From positions 1 to 34,938 of the forward strand of contig JAIOJS010000183.1 in the NCBI GenBank assembly GCA_019911795.1: a DNA stretch of 34,938 nucleotides, read 5' to 3'. Position 1 is the first letter of the stretch. Each line of letters begins with the position of its first letter. The position numbers and the translations under genes were made by a program. This document shows, piece by piece, positions 9,789 to 19,558 of this stretch. The stretch is from Thermoanaerobaculia bacterium. Its GTDB lineage: Bacteria > Acidobacteriota > Thermoanaerobaculia > Multivoradales > JAIOJS01. The notes below the pieces were generated by a model. It had not been told where the DNA came from and did no database searches. It saw only the letters and a list, made by a program, of their open reading frames with translations.

Positions 9789-12674
9789 ATGACTCGGACA
9801 TCGAACGAGACCCCGACGAACAGGATCACCACCGTCGTCCCACGTGGGCAAGGCGATAAGGGGCGGAGGGGGGCTGAGAACCGCGTTACCCGCCTCGGCC
9901 TGGCTTTCCTGGCTCTTCTTACCGCGAGCGCCTCCGTCGTCTCCGCCGCGGACGACATTTTCTGTGCATCGTACGCCCAGAAAGCGGTCGCCCAGTTCAA
10001 TCGAGCCCAGAGCACTGCCGGGTGCCAGAGCATAGCGGTGCCCCCGGCGTGGAGCGGTGACTACGCCTACCACTTCTCCTGGTGCATCGGCGCCACGATC
10101 CCACAGGCCCTCGCTGACGTAAAGACTCAGAGACGGGAAGAGGAGCTAGCCAACTGCGGTGGCCAGCCAACGACGGTGCCGGCCTGTGAGCGGTACGCGC
10201 TTGCTGCGACAGGCCAGAACCGGGAGAACATCGACCGCGAGTGTGGTTTCAGGGGTTCGGCTTGGAGCTCAGAGTACAACGGGCACTACGACTGGTGCGT
10301 GTGGGGGAACAATCGGGACCGAATCGAGGCCGAAACCTCTGCCCGAGAGCGAGCGTTGGAAAACGACTGCCTCACCGGAAAGGGAGATCTGGCGGCCCAC
10401 AGCTGGTGCTACACGCTTCCGCAGTCGGGGCCAGGGCAAGTGGTGACGATCGAGTTCCACCCGATTGTCAGGGAGGCGGCTGGCCGCCGGTGGACCAGTC
10501 GCCGCGAAGGATCCTACACCGTCGGGGCGAACGTGGGCCCGCAGTACACGGAGGCGCGTCCCAAACTACTGGGCTATCCACACTGGCGGCTTGGGCCGGG
10601 CGAGGCGAAGATCCTGCCCGGGGTGGAGCTCCCGTTCGCCGCGACGAACCGCTACCACACGTTTGGAGCCTGGGTGCTGGACCACCCTGACGACACGAAC
10701 CGCAGCAACGACTCCCTCGGGGGACGCGTCGCCTCGGTCGAGGGTCGGGAGTTCCTACCCGGCGGCGCGCTGTCCGTCATGAGGTGTCCGACACAAGGAG
10801 GATGGCCCGAAGTACCGAGGATCAAGTCGCTGGTGGCCCCGGCGCTGGCGAGTCTGCCGTCTCGCCTGCACCTCGTGGCCCTGCTGGACGACGGCTCGGT
10901 CGTCTACACCTGGACGGACGGCCCGGGCCGGTGGGGCGGTCTCCAGCTCCTCGGCGCTGCCATCGCGGATCCTGACAGCACGCCCGTCTTGCTCGCCGAC
11001 CCGGCCAACAACCAGCTGTTTGCTTTCGTTCGTTCCAAGACGGACGAGCTGCTGGCAGCGACCCTTAGCCCGGCTGGCACCTGGTCGGGGTGGACTAGCA
11101 TCGTCGGTGCCGGGGAGGTTCGCGGACGGGTGTCGGCGGGCATCACAGCCCCGGCCATGGGCGGCGTCCCTGAGCTTCACTTGCTGTTCCGTACCGACAC
11201 AAACGGCACTCCGGCGATCGCTTACCGTCGTTTCGACCCATTCCTCCTGGAGCTGGCCCGGCTGGGGCCGTTGAACGGCTTCGAGGACGGTGTGCTGGTG
11301 ACCGACGGGGTGAACGACCTGGCGATCTTCGTGAGCTCGGACAAGGACTTGCGGATCTTCCAGAGCGCCCGGCCGTGGCCCGCCCTCCAGGACCAGACAC
11401 CAGGCTCGATCTCTTCGTATCTGGCGAGCCGGAAGGTACTGGATCTCTCGAACGCGGTCTTCCTCAACCAGGAGTATCACCTCGCCTTGGACGCGGAGCG
11501 CTTCGCGGCCGACTTCGCAGGAGCCGACCGGGGCCAGGAGTTGAGCCATCTGCGTGTCCCCCAAAGCCAGCCCCAGTCCCTCACGCGAACCGTAGTGGCG
11601 ACAGGCCCTTCCGGGTCGACCCTGCGGGCGTCCTTGGCGGCGTACCGCGAGAAGCTCGTCCTGGCCTATGCCGACGCCTCGGGTGACGTACGGTTCTCTC
11701 GCCTCGACAGTGCCGATCCCTCCCTACCGTGGATCGGCGGCGGAGTGGTCCGAGAGGGCTCCAAGACGGATGCGCGCCCAGCCTTGGCTGCTTTCGACCG
11801 TCGAAGCGCAGTCCCGGCGCCGAACTGGGACCGCCCCAACTTCGGCGACGACCTGTTCGCTGGCATCCGCGACCGCAGAAGCAGCGGACTCGCATTTCTC
11901 AATTTGAGTCGGACGGTCATGGTTGCCGACCTGCAGCGTCAACTCAAGCTCTACGACTCTCGCACCGGGACGAACAATTGCAACCAGGACGGCCAGTACG
12001 GGGGTACTCCCTGCCCGGCGCCGGTGCTTGCCGACCTGGCGACGGAGGACCGGCCGCTGGTGACGGAGGTAGGGTACATGCTCTGGACTCTGCCGCACTG
12101 GCTGAGCGGGGACGTCTACCGAGAGTGGGCGCGACGGGCGTGCGAGGTGGGCAACACCTCCAGGCGATTCGATCCCCCTTGCAGCGCCGCCCGATACCCG
12201 ATCCTGTTCGCGCCAATCGGCTCGCCGGGGAATAGCATCAACATCGGCAGCGGCATCTGGTTGCGGACCGACAACCAGTACGAGAACGTCTGGGAAGAGC
12301 TCGGGCACTCGATCGTCGGGCCGATGGGGCTCGATGTCGGTCCGGAGGCGTGGAACGCAGACGTCACCGGCATCTCGCTCGCCGCCCTGAAGGAGGCCCG
12401 GACACTGTTTGCGGCCTCCGGCTGGCCGCGACCCGGAGCGGGGCGCCGGCTGGGCTGCACGAATCGCAACTGCGACGGCATACAGCATAGCTTCATCTAC
12501 ACGATGTTCTTCTATTTCAGCGACGGCGATCAGTTGCGGACCTTCATCCAGCAGGATCAAGCGAACGGCACGAGCCAGGAGCGCAGGACGTTGCTGCAGC
12601 GCAAGTACGACTGGGTGAGGACCAACATCTTCCGGGGCGTTGAGTTCACGCTGGACAACAGAGTGCGTCGCTGA
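9789..12674 (+). CDS. Large secreted protein: two Cys-containing YA...W..Y..H..WC repeats, beta-propeller/lectin-like middle, metalloprotease-like EELGH C-terminal region
   Basis: 961-aa ORF, RBS AAGGAG, signal peptide (RLGLAFLALLTASASVVSAADD). Function not identifiable by eye. Confidence 0.85.
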   Translation: MTRTSNETPTNRITTVVPRGQGDKGRRGAENRVTRLGLAFLALLTASASVVSAADDIFCASYAQKAVAQFNRAQSTAGCQSIAVPPAWSGDYAYHFSWCIGATIPQALADVKTQRREEELANCGGQPTTVPACERYALAATGQNRENIDRECGFRGSAWSSEYNGHYDWCVWGNNRDRIEAETSARERALENDCLTGKGDLAAHSWCYTLPQSGPGQVVTIEFHPIVREAAGRRWTSRREGSYTVGANVGPQYTEARPKLLGYPHWRLGPGEAKILPGVELPFAATNRYHTFGAWVLDHPDDTNRSNDSLGGRVASVEGREFLPGGALSVMRCPTQGGWPEVPRIKSLVAPALASLPSRLHLVALLDDGSVVYTWTDGPGRWGGLQLLGAAIADPDSTPVLLADPANNQLFAFVRSKTDELLAATLSPAGTWSGWTSIVGAGEVRGRVSAGITAPAMGGVPELHLLFRTDTNGTPAIAYRRFDPFLLELARLGPLNGFEDGVLVTDGVNDLAIFVSSDKDLRIFQSARPWPALQDQTPGSISSYLASRKVLDLSNAVFLNQEYHLALDAERFAADFAGADRGQELSHLRVPQSQPQSLTRTVVATGPSGSTLRASLAAYREKLVLAYADASGDVRFSRLDSADPSLPWIGGGVVREGSKTDARPALAAFDRRSAVPAPNWDRPNFGDDLFAGIRDRRSSGLAFLNLSRTVMVADLQRQLKLYDSRTGTNNCNQDGQYGGTPCPAPVLADLATEDRPLVTEVGYMLWTLPHWLSGDVYREWARRACEVGNTSRRFDPPCSAARYPILFAPIGSPGNSINIGSGIWLRTDNQYENVWEELGHSIVGPMGLDVGPEAWNADVTGISLAALKEARTLFAASGWPRPGAGRRLGCTNRNCDGIQHSFIYTMFFYFSDGDQLRTFIQQDQANGTSQERRTLLQRKYDWVRTNIFRGVEFTLDNRVRR

Positions 12675-12757
12675 GCGGCTGGGCCGAGACACCCTGACAC
12701 GACCTCGACCAGACCGCTGCCTATGTTGCCAAGGTAACCCACTCATCTTGCGGGCGC

Positions 12758-12801
12758 CTGAGGCAACGCTGACCCTTCCCTGACCTCTTCCTGAGAACTC
12801 C
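12758..12801 (+). promoter_or_regulatory. Four 11-bp-phased CTGA direct repeats (same element as 9687-9719)
   Basis: CTGAGGCAACG-CTGACCCTTCC-CTGACCTCTTC-CTGAGAACTCC; CTGA at 12758, 12769, 12780 and 12791. Confidence 0.6.
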
Positions 12802-12890
12802 AGAACGACTCGAGGGTCAGCATGGGGACACGAGATGATTTCGAGACTGCTTCGAACCACTCACCCAAAACCCGCTCCATAGGAGGTCCC

Positions 12891-13805
12891 ATGACGTACT
12901 CGATTCTTCGCTTGTTCATTCGAACCCATCTGGCTCTGGCTCGCCCGCTGGGCATCGCCTTGCTTGCCACGATCACCCTCGTCGGCCCGTCGCGCGCCGA
13001 AATTCGTTTCATCCCGATGGAGCCAGAAGCGGTCCAGACCATGTTGACGCCAGCCGCTCCGATCCAAGCCGCTCCCGAAGCCCTGGTCGGGCCTGGGACG
13101 ACACTCCTGCTCCCCTACTTCCAGATCGAACCCGGCCTGGACCCGAACACGACTCACATCGGAATCCGCAACGTGTCGCTGCTGAGCGACACCACGGTCA
13201 GCATCGCTTACTACAGTAGGGCCGGCAACCTATCGACGATCGAGGTCGGGGTGATGATCCCAGCCGCTGGGGTATACACCCGAAATCTGAAGCACGTAGC
13301 CGGTCTGCCGGCCGATCCTGATGGGATCAAGCGCGGGTATGCCATCGTCTCCGGACCTGATCCGATCTCGGGAGAGTACTTCCAACTGGATCCGCAAAAC
13401 GCCTTTGCCACGGGCAGCCGGATGGTCGCCAACGGCGAACTCTGCTTCATCTCCGACGCTCGATTCATCCTGGGTGGCCCGTTCACTGGCGGAACGCGAT
13501 TTCAGCTCTACGTCGACAATCCCCTGGGAATTCAGGTAGGTGATCCGCCATCAGCCAGCTTTACGATCGCCAACGAGGCCGGCACCATCTATGGAACGGT
13601 CGGACTGCAAACGGATCAGGTCGTCAACGACTTCGCCATCGGAGACGTCCTGGGCGCCTTGCCCGGAGGCGTGGGGCCCAGCTTCGGATCCGTGCTGGCG
13701 ATCCACTCGGCCTCGGCCGGCTACGGATTAATGACCGTCACCTACTCAGCTCTCGGTCAGTATTCAGTAGGGATGTCGGGGAGTTGTCAGACGCCGGCGC
13801 CTTGA
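12891..13805 (+). CDS. Secreted/exported beta-rich protein of unknown function
   Basis: RBS AGGAGG before ATG 12891; signal peptide (HLALARPLGIALLATITLVGPSRAE); LLPYFQIEPGLDPNTTHIGIRNVSLLSDTTVSIAYYS. Confidence 0.8.
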   Translation: MTYSILRLFIRTHLALARPLGIALLATITLVGPSRAEIRFIPMEPEAVQTMLTPAAPIQAAPEALVGPGTTLLLPYFQIEPGLDPNTTHIGIRNVSLLSDTTVSIAYYSRAGNLSTIEVGVMIPAAGVYTRNLKHVAGLPADPDGIKRGYAIVSGPDPISGEYFQLDPQNAFATGSRMVANGELCFISDARFILGGPFTGGTRFQLYVDNPLGIQVGDPPSASFTIANEAGTIYGTVGLQTDQVVNDFAIGDVLGALPGGVGPSFGSVLAIHSASAGYGLMTVTYSALGQYSVGMSGSCQTPAP

Positions 13806-14019
13806 ACCGGGGACCCGAGAAGGGGCTGGTCCACGCGGTCCAGCTCCTTCACCCCACGGCTTCACTACCGAACGGCGACCAAGCCTCTATACCGACAACG
13901 ATACTCGGGCGAGTTCGGCCGCCAGGAAGCGCGCCAGCGACGAGCGTCCAGGAACGGCCAGTGCTGACCTGGTGAGCATTTCGGTGCCACTAGAACTGCG
14001 GCGAGAGCGCCTGTCAGGT

Positions 14020-16941
14020 CTACAGGCGGTAGGCGAAGAGGTACTTGTCGTCGCCGAGAAAATACAACCGATCCCCTACTACCAGAAGGAACTCGACTCT
14101 CCGGGTGGTTTCCAGCCGCCAGCGTTCCTCGCCTGAGTCGCGCTCTACGGCATAGAGATGCCGATCGTGACTGCCGAAGAGAACGAGTTCTGCGTAGGTG
14201 GCGATCTCAGTGAGGGCTCGGTTGGCAGTATGAAAGCGCCAGAGTTCTCTTCCGGTCGCAGCGTCCAGCGAGTAGACGTTGTAGTCACCGCTTCCGAAGA
14301 AGACTCGATTCTCCATCACCAGGGGTCGATACCAGATGTCCTCGCCGCCGGTGTTGAAAGTCCAACGGCGGGCGCCGGTATCGACGTCTACCGCCAGGAG
14401 GTCCCCATGGGAGGTGCCGAAGATCGCCGTGTTGCCGAAACCAACTCCGTCGCTGACGACGCACTCTCCGGCATGGGTCTTCCACAGGGCCTTTCCGTTT
14501 GGGATTCCCAAGGCCCAAATCGATTCGCCGCAGCTACCGACAACGACCCGATCCTTCAGAATCAGAGCCCCGCCGTTGATGAAGAGCTCGGTCAGTGTGC
14601 TCCAGAGGAGTTCGCCGCTTTGGCGATCGATCGCGTTCAGTCGGCCGAGGCGGTCCCCGAGATAGATTCGATCACCGGAGGCGACCGGCAGAGCCGATGT
14701 TTCGGCTCCCAGTTGACTCCGCCAAAGCTCGGCGCCGGACTGGGGGTCGAGGGCCCTGAGGGTGCCTTGGCGACTGCCGGCAACGACGCGGTCAGTGGCA
14801 AATACCGGCGCACTGGCGAAGCCATCCGCAACTGCGACGGTCCACAGCGGATCGCCACGTTCGGCATCGAAAGCCAGCACGCTGTCTTCCGTCGTGACGA
14901 AAAGGTTCCCATCGGCGAATCTGACCCTCGTTGGTGAGTGAATCTCGCGCTTCCAGAGAAGCTTCGGCCCAGTACCACTGGCCACTAGCCGGGGTGCCCC
15001 TGGATCAGGCCATTCGGCAGGATCGAAACGCGTGGCCGGACCGCTCGAAGGAAGCGCGTAGATCACTCCGTCGAGGCTGGCGAAGATCAGGAGCCCATCG
15101 AGAAGCAGCGGACGGTCGACCACCCATCCTCCGGTGGGAAAGTGCCAGAGCTCGGTACCGCTGACTAGATCGATAGCGTAGAGATTCTGATCGAGGCTAC
15201 CTACGAACAGACGATCTCCATCGATCGTGGGCCTTGATCCGATCGCGTCACGAGCCGTAAACGTCCAGAGGAGAGTGCCGTCCACCGCGTCCAGGGCCAG
15301 GATGCGACCGTCGCCGGTGCCTTGGTAAAGAACGCCGTGGTGGAGCAACGGAGCGATCCCGAGACGCGATTCGAGGGAACGACGCCACCGCTCGGTACCA
15401 TCTCGAGCCAGGCGGTAGAGAAATCCCCGGCTGGTGGCTACGAAGCTGTCACCCTCAGCGGTAAGTGCGACTCCGGCCACCGCGGAATCGACCGCCACGC
15501 GTGTTTCGGCGCGGCCCGTGGCCAGATCGATGAGAATGACTTCGCCACGGTCGGTCCCGACCAGTGCTCTATTCTCGGCCACTGAGATTGGGACGTGAGC
15601 CTCTCCTTCGGTGGAGACTCGCCACCGGGTTTCGCCGTCTCGAGGATCCAAACCGTAGACGTGCTGATCGAAGGACCCGACGACGAGAGTCTCGGGACCG
15701 ACCCAGCTGTAGGCCAGGGGAGAGGTCAACGGCAGCCTTCGGCGCCACAGCTCCGACCCAGTCGTCGTATCGATAGCGGCCGCATAGTCGTAGGTGGCGA
15801 GGTAGGCCACCGCTCCCGCGACCTGCACCGCATCGCGCACCGCTCCCGGGGCCTGATATCGCCAGAGTTCGGCTCCGGTACCGGATTCCAGCGCATAGAG
15901 GTAGTGATCGTCCGAGCCGACGAGCAAACCAGCCTCGAATGGAGTGGGATCGGACCAAACCTCCCCGCCGGTGCGTACTCGCCATCCCTCCCCCTCGTCT
16001 TGGAGCGGGGACGGTACTTTATCGAGGTCCGCACTCGGCGTATCTCGACGTGGGTCCGCGTGGACCAGATTGAGGGTAATTCGACGGGACAGTCTCCGTT
16101 CGGCGCCCAGGCTGTCGCGTACGTCGTCTTCGAGGACCCCGGCCCACAGATGTCGATCTCGGCGGCGATCGATCAACTGGCTACTCAGCCTCGCCCGACC
16201 GGTAGGGGAAAAAGAGAGGGTTCCTTCGAGAAAGGCCTCGGCCCCGAGTTGGCGGGCGATCTCGGTTGCGGGTAGTCCCGCCCGAGCGAGTTCGAAGACC
16301 GTCGACCGTGAGGACACGCCGAACTCACCCGAGGCGGCGAGCTCTGCCGTCAGGGTGTCGGTCAACGCATCCGCGAAGAGCTGATGGACGGGGTCGTCGG
16401 AGAGGGCCTCGATGGGTAGCACCACGATGGAATGTGGCCAGGACGAGTCTTCGGCCACCCGCCCGCCACGGACCCACCAGAACATCCCAACCAGTAGCAT
16501 CGCGACGACGAGCCCTAGTAGGGGCCGGAGAAGCTTGCGGGGCGGATCGAACACCGCATCTTGTTCGGGCGGGATGGAGGACTCCACACCCCCCATATCG
16601 GTTGCCGCCTCGAACGGCTCTACCGGCGCGACGAGACCGTATCCCTTCCGCGGAATCGTCTTGATGTACTGTGGCTCGCGGGCGTGGTCTCCGAGTGCGC
16701 GGCGGAGTTCCCACACCGCGTTGGTCAAGACTTCATCGGTGATGAAGGTGTCGCGCCAGACGCTGTCGAGGATCTCCTGCCGGAGGTGGATACGACTGGG
16801 CTCGGACGCGAGAAAAACGAGCACTTCCATCAGTTTCGGCTCGAGGTTCGAGGTCTCCCCCTCCCGCACGATGCAGTTCTCGCGCGGACGAACCGTCCAG
16901 TCACCCAAGAGAAACGGGGAGTCGTCCGAGACTTTCATCAC
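14020..16941 (-). CDS. CadC-like one-pass transmembrane transcriptional regulator: OmpR/PhoB winged helix, TM, TolB-like domain, tandem PQQ beta-propellers
   Basis: N-term FLLGDWTVRPRENCIVREGETSNLEPKLMEVLVFLASEPSRIHLRQEILDSVWRDTFITDEVLTNAVWELRRALGD...YIKTIPRKGYGL (Trans_reg_C); TM LLRPLLGLVVAMLLVGMFWWV; many LFVGSLDQNLYAIDLVSGTELWHF-type blades. Confidence 0.92.
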   Translation of the reverse strand: MMKVSDDSPFLLGDWTVRPRENCIVREGETSNLEPKLMEVLVFLASEPSRIHLRQEILDSVWRDTFITDEVLTNAVWELRRALGDHAREPQYIKTIPRKGYGLVAPVEPFEAATDMGGVESSIPPEQDAVFDPPRKLLRPLLGLVVAMLLVGMFWWVRGGRVAEDSSWPHSIVVLPIEALSDDPVHQLFADALTDTLTAELAASGEFGVSSRSTVFELARAGLPATEIARQLGAEAFLEGTLSFSPTGRARLSSQLIDRRRDRHLWAGVLEDDVRDSLGAERRLSRRITLNLVHADPRRDTPSADLDKVPSPLQDEGEGWRVRTGGEVWSDPTPFEAGLLVGSDDHYLYALESGTGAELWRYQAPGAVRDAVQVAGAVAYLATYDYAAAIDTTTGSELWRRRLPLTSPLAYSWVGPETLVVGSFDQHVYGLDPRDGETRWRVSTEGEAHVPISVAENRALVGTDRGEVILIDLATGRAETRVAVDSAVAGVALTAEGDSFVATSRGFLYRLARDGTERWRRSLESRLGIAPLLHHGVLYQGTGDGRILALDAVDGTLLWTFTARDAIGSRPTIDGDRLFVGSLDQNLYAIDLVSGTELWHFPTGGWVVDRPLLLDGLLIFASLDGVIYALPSSGPATRFDPAEWPDPGAPRLVASGTGPKLLWKREIHSPTRVRFADGNLFVTTEDSVLAFDAERGDPLWTVAVADGFASAPVFATDRVVAGSRQGTLRALDPQSGAELWRSQLGAETSALPVASGDRIYLGDRLGRLNAIDRQSGELLWSTLTELFINGGALILKDRVVVGSCGESIWALGIPNGKALWKTHAGECVVSDGVGFGNTAIFGTSHGDLLAVDVDTGARRWTFNTGGEDIWYRPLVMENRVFFGSGDYNVYSLDAATGRELWRFHTANRALTEIATYAELVLFGSHDRHLYAVERDSGEERWRLETTRRVEFLLVVGDRLYFLGDDKYLFAYRL

Positions 16942-17324
16942 ATCAATTTGGAGTATAGCTTGGGGGTAAAAGTCAATGACGACCGGGGGTGACCCCGTGC
17001 ATTGAGTCTTCCGTCGGGGTTCTTAGAACTCCATCGAGCCCTCGGGGAAGAGGTTGGGCTGCCTCAGTTCACTGCAGCACTCTAGCCCCACGCAGCAGGC
17101 AAGCCAGACTGAGGTGCTCGGCGGTATGGGGCCAGTGATTACCCTCAACATTGCCCAAGGTCTGCGATCGGGACCACCCTTCAGCGGTTGCAGCGAGGCG
17201 TCTCGAAAACCAGCGAACGGCACTACTACCCAGGCTGCCGAGTGAGGTCTCAGCCCAGTAGCAGGCTCCGGTGACCCTTCGACGGGAAGGCCTGCGAAGA
17301 GGGTGAGGGTTCTCTCGAGAAGGG

Positions 17325-19349
17325 CTACCGCTGAAGCTCTTCGACCAGAGCCATCAACCAGCCAACGGTAGGCGTCGACGAGGCGGCCATCACGAGAGCT
17401 ATCGCAAACAGACCCAGCGTAAACAGATCGGTTCCGAACGCCAGCTTTCGCGCTCTTCCGACGATCGATAGCCTTTCCTCGCGAAAAGACGCTGCGTCGC
17501 TCTCGGTCGGCTGAATCAAGAAGGCCCGGACTTCCTTCTCGTTCCATAGTTCCCACGCGGCCGAGAGGATCTGATAGAGACTGTACACGCCGATCCCGAG
17601 AATCAGAGAGGAGAGCAGGGCTGGCGGCATGCCGAGGGCGTCCACGATCGTGACGCCAGCCAGGTAGTCTCGGAGTTCATACTGAACGAACGATGGCAGG
17701 AGCGCGATCCAAGTACCCACCAGATACCACCGCCAGTGCTGCAACCGGGCGATCCTCTCGCTCCGGGGACTCCAGTTCTTCTCGTCGGCTTCGGACAAGA
17801 GAGGGACCTTGGCCCGGTCCCCTCCCTTGGCGAAGGCAGAGACTTCGGTAACCACCCACGTTACGAACTCTTCGAGATTGTTCCAGTACGAAGTGTGGTC
17901 CATGATCGAAGAGGCACGGTTGACCACAATCCGTTCCGAGACAAGACTATCCCTAGGGGCGCTACTTTGGTTGCCCGGGGAGAAAAGGGACCCATTGGGC
18001 ACCGGATCTCTAGTACTGTAGATATCAACCCATCGAATGACCCCCGCCAAGTGGTCGTAGGATTCCCTGCCTTCCCGCACAGAATCTGCGGTTTTTTCTC
18101 CGGCAATGGCCAGCGCCATCAGTAGGAGAAACCCAAGTACCAGGCAAGCAGATACCGCGAGGGGCTGCTGACGCGCCCAAAGAGCCAGTGCTCCAAACAC
18201 CAGTACCGAGATGGCGAGCAGGAAGATTCTCTTGCGACCGGACGCCTTCGACTTTCCGACGCCGAGTGAGAATAGAAAGGCATGAACCAACAGCACCAGC
18301 AGGACTGGATGAGTCCACCACGGGACCACCGCTATTCGTAGGGAAAAACCCAACCACAAGAGGGCTGTCGCAAACAGTACGATCGGCCAGTGACCGATGG
18401 ACGTCTGATGGTTGTCCACCAAGCGGCGGATTCCGGACAGTTTGGCGATACCCGAACCGTACGAGAGGAACATGGGATTCCCGCTTTGGGCATCATTGTT
18501 CCCCTTCCTCGCCGCCTTCTCCATGTTCTCGCGCAACCGCGGCAGCATGTCCTGCAAGACCTCGAAGGAAACGGCTGCTCCCTGCGAGTGCGCAACGATC
18601 ACCACGGCCTCGCTGTGATCCGATACCCAATCCAACGTCGCACGGACCTTCTGTTTGATCAGTGCCTCTCGGGCCCGGCTCGAGACGAACACATAACTGT
18701 CGCCGAGTCGTGCGGACAATGCCTGTTGGGCGCGGATCGCGAACTGATCAACTCCCTTGATGGGGATGGCACTGATGGCATACAGAAGGCCGAGTACCAG
18801 GAGCACCGCAAAGGTCAGCGGCAGGGCAAATGCATAGACCAACGGAAGCATCAGCTTCTCGAACCGGTTACTACCGCTGGCGTCCGAAAGAACCTGGTCT
18901 TGTCGGGCGCTGATGTGCTTCATCAAGAGCCAAGGCACGATACGCAGCAACCAGGTGAGCATCTGGGGCTTCCCTGGTTCTGGAAACGAATCGGCCCACC
19001 ACGCCTCAGCCAGCAGCCAAGTCTCCGGCAAGACGATATCGCTGCGCTCCATTTCTGCCCGCAGGAGCAGGTGTCGCGGCGCTTCTACATCTCCCTCCGC
19101 AAAACAGTCTGGCTCGATGCTCACCGCCGGTCGCGACCGCTGCAACTTCGGAGCACTGTCCGCTAAGCTCATCCAAGAGGCTATAGCATCTGCGGCCTCG
19201 GTCAGTGTTTCGAGTGCGCCCTGCTCGCCGATCCCGTGAACCAGAACCAAACCCACGGCTGCTGGCTGGAGTCCTGTAGGCGAATGATCTCGCTGCCGGA
19301 TCGATTCCTCACCCGTGGATCTATCTGCAGATTGCATGGCCCACCTCAT
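17325..19349 (-). CDS. Polytopic membrane protein with alpha/beta-hydrolase (lipase-like) motifs
   Basis: VGLVLVHGIGEQGALETL near the N-terminus, VVIVAHSQGAAVSFEVLQDM nucleophile elbow (AHSQGA), several hydrophobic TM segments. Confidence 0.8.
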   Translation of the reverse strand: MRWAMQSADRSTGEESIRQRDHSPTGLQPAAVGLVLVHGIGEQGALETLTEAADAIASWMSLADSAPKLQRSRPAVSIEPDCFAEGDVEAPRHLLLRAEMERSDIVLPETWLLAEAWWADSFPEPGKPQMLTWLLRIVPWLLMKHISARQDQVLSDASGSNRFEKLMLPLVYAFALPLTFAVLLVLGLLYAISAIPIKGVDQFAIRAQQALSARLGDSYVFVSSRAREALIKQKVRATLDWVSDHSEAVVIVAHSQGAAVSFEVLQDMLPRLRENMEKAARKGNNDAQSGNPMFLSYGSGIAKLSGIRRLVDNHQTSIGHWPIVLFATALLWLGFSLRIAVVPWWTHPVLLVLLVHAFLFSLGVGKSKASGRKRIFLLAISVLVFGALALWARQQPLAVSACLVLGFLLLMALAIAGEKTADSVREGRESYDHLAGVIRWVDIYSTRDPVPNGSLFSPGNQSSAPRDSLVSERIVVNRASSIMDHTSYWNNLEEFVTWVVTEVSAFAKGGDRAKVPLLSEADEKNWSPRSERIARLQHWRWYLVGTWIALLPSFVQYELRDYLAGVTIVDALGMPPALLSSLILGIGVYSLYQILSAAWELWNEKEVRAFLIQPTESDAASFREERLSIVGRARKLAFGTDLFTLGLFAIALVMAASSTPTVGWLMALVEELQR

Positions 19350-19558
19350 GTAGACCAGCGCCTGTTCACCAGGAATGCGGAAGCCTCGAACTACGTTCGG
19401 AATCGCCCTCTTATCACGGGCTCGGAGGCACCGGCCTCGGTTTCGCTTAGATAGAACTCCATGCTACACCAACCTTCGCTATTCGTCGAGCCCTCAGAAA
19501 AAGGGTCCAGCCATGAAGAAAGTCTCGCCGGCGCGAGAGATCTCAGGCGAATAAGAGG

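Noticed and set aside
11724-12860. 378-aa minus-strand ORF
   Set aside because: Antisense to the 961-aa secreted protein; low-complexity Arg/Pro-rich composition typical of a shadow ORF.
16983-16997. CGGGG-GTGA-CCCCG inverted repeat upstream of the CadC-like gene
   Set aside because: Too short and GC-only to distinguish from chance; no CTGA array found there, so no evidence of autoregulation by the same motif.
17023-17556. 177-aa minus-strand ORF downstream of the membrane hydrolase
   Set aside because: Overlaps the hydrolase 3' end in another frame; no domain, signal or RBS support.
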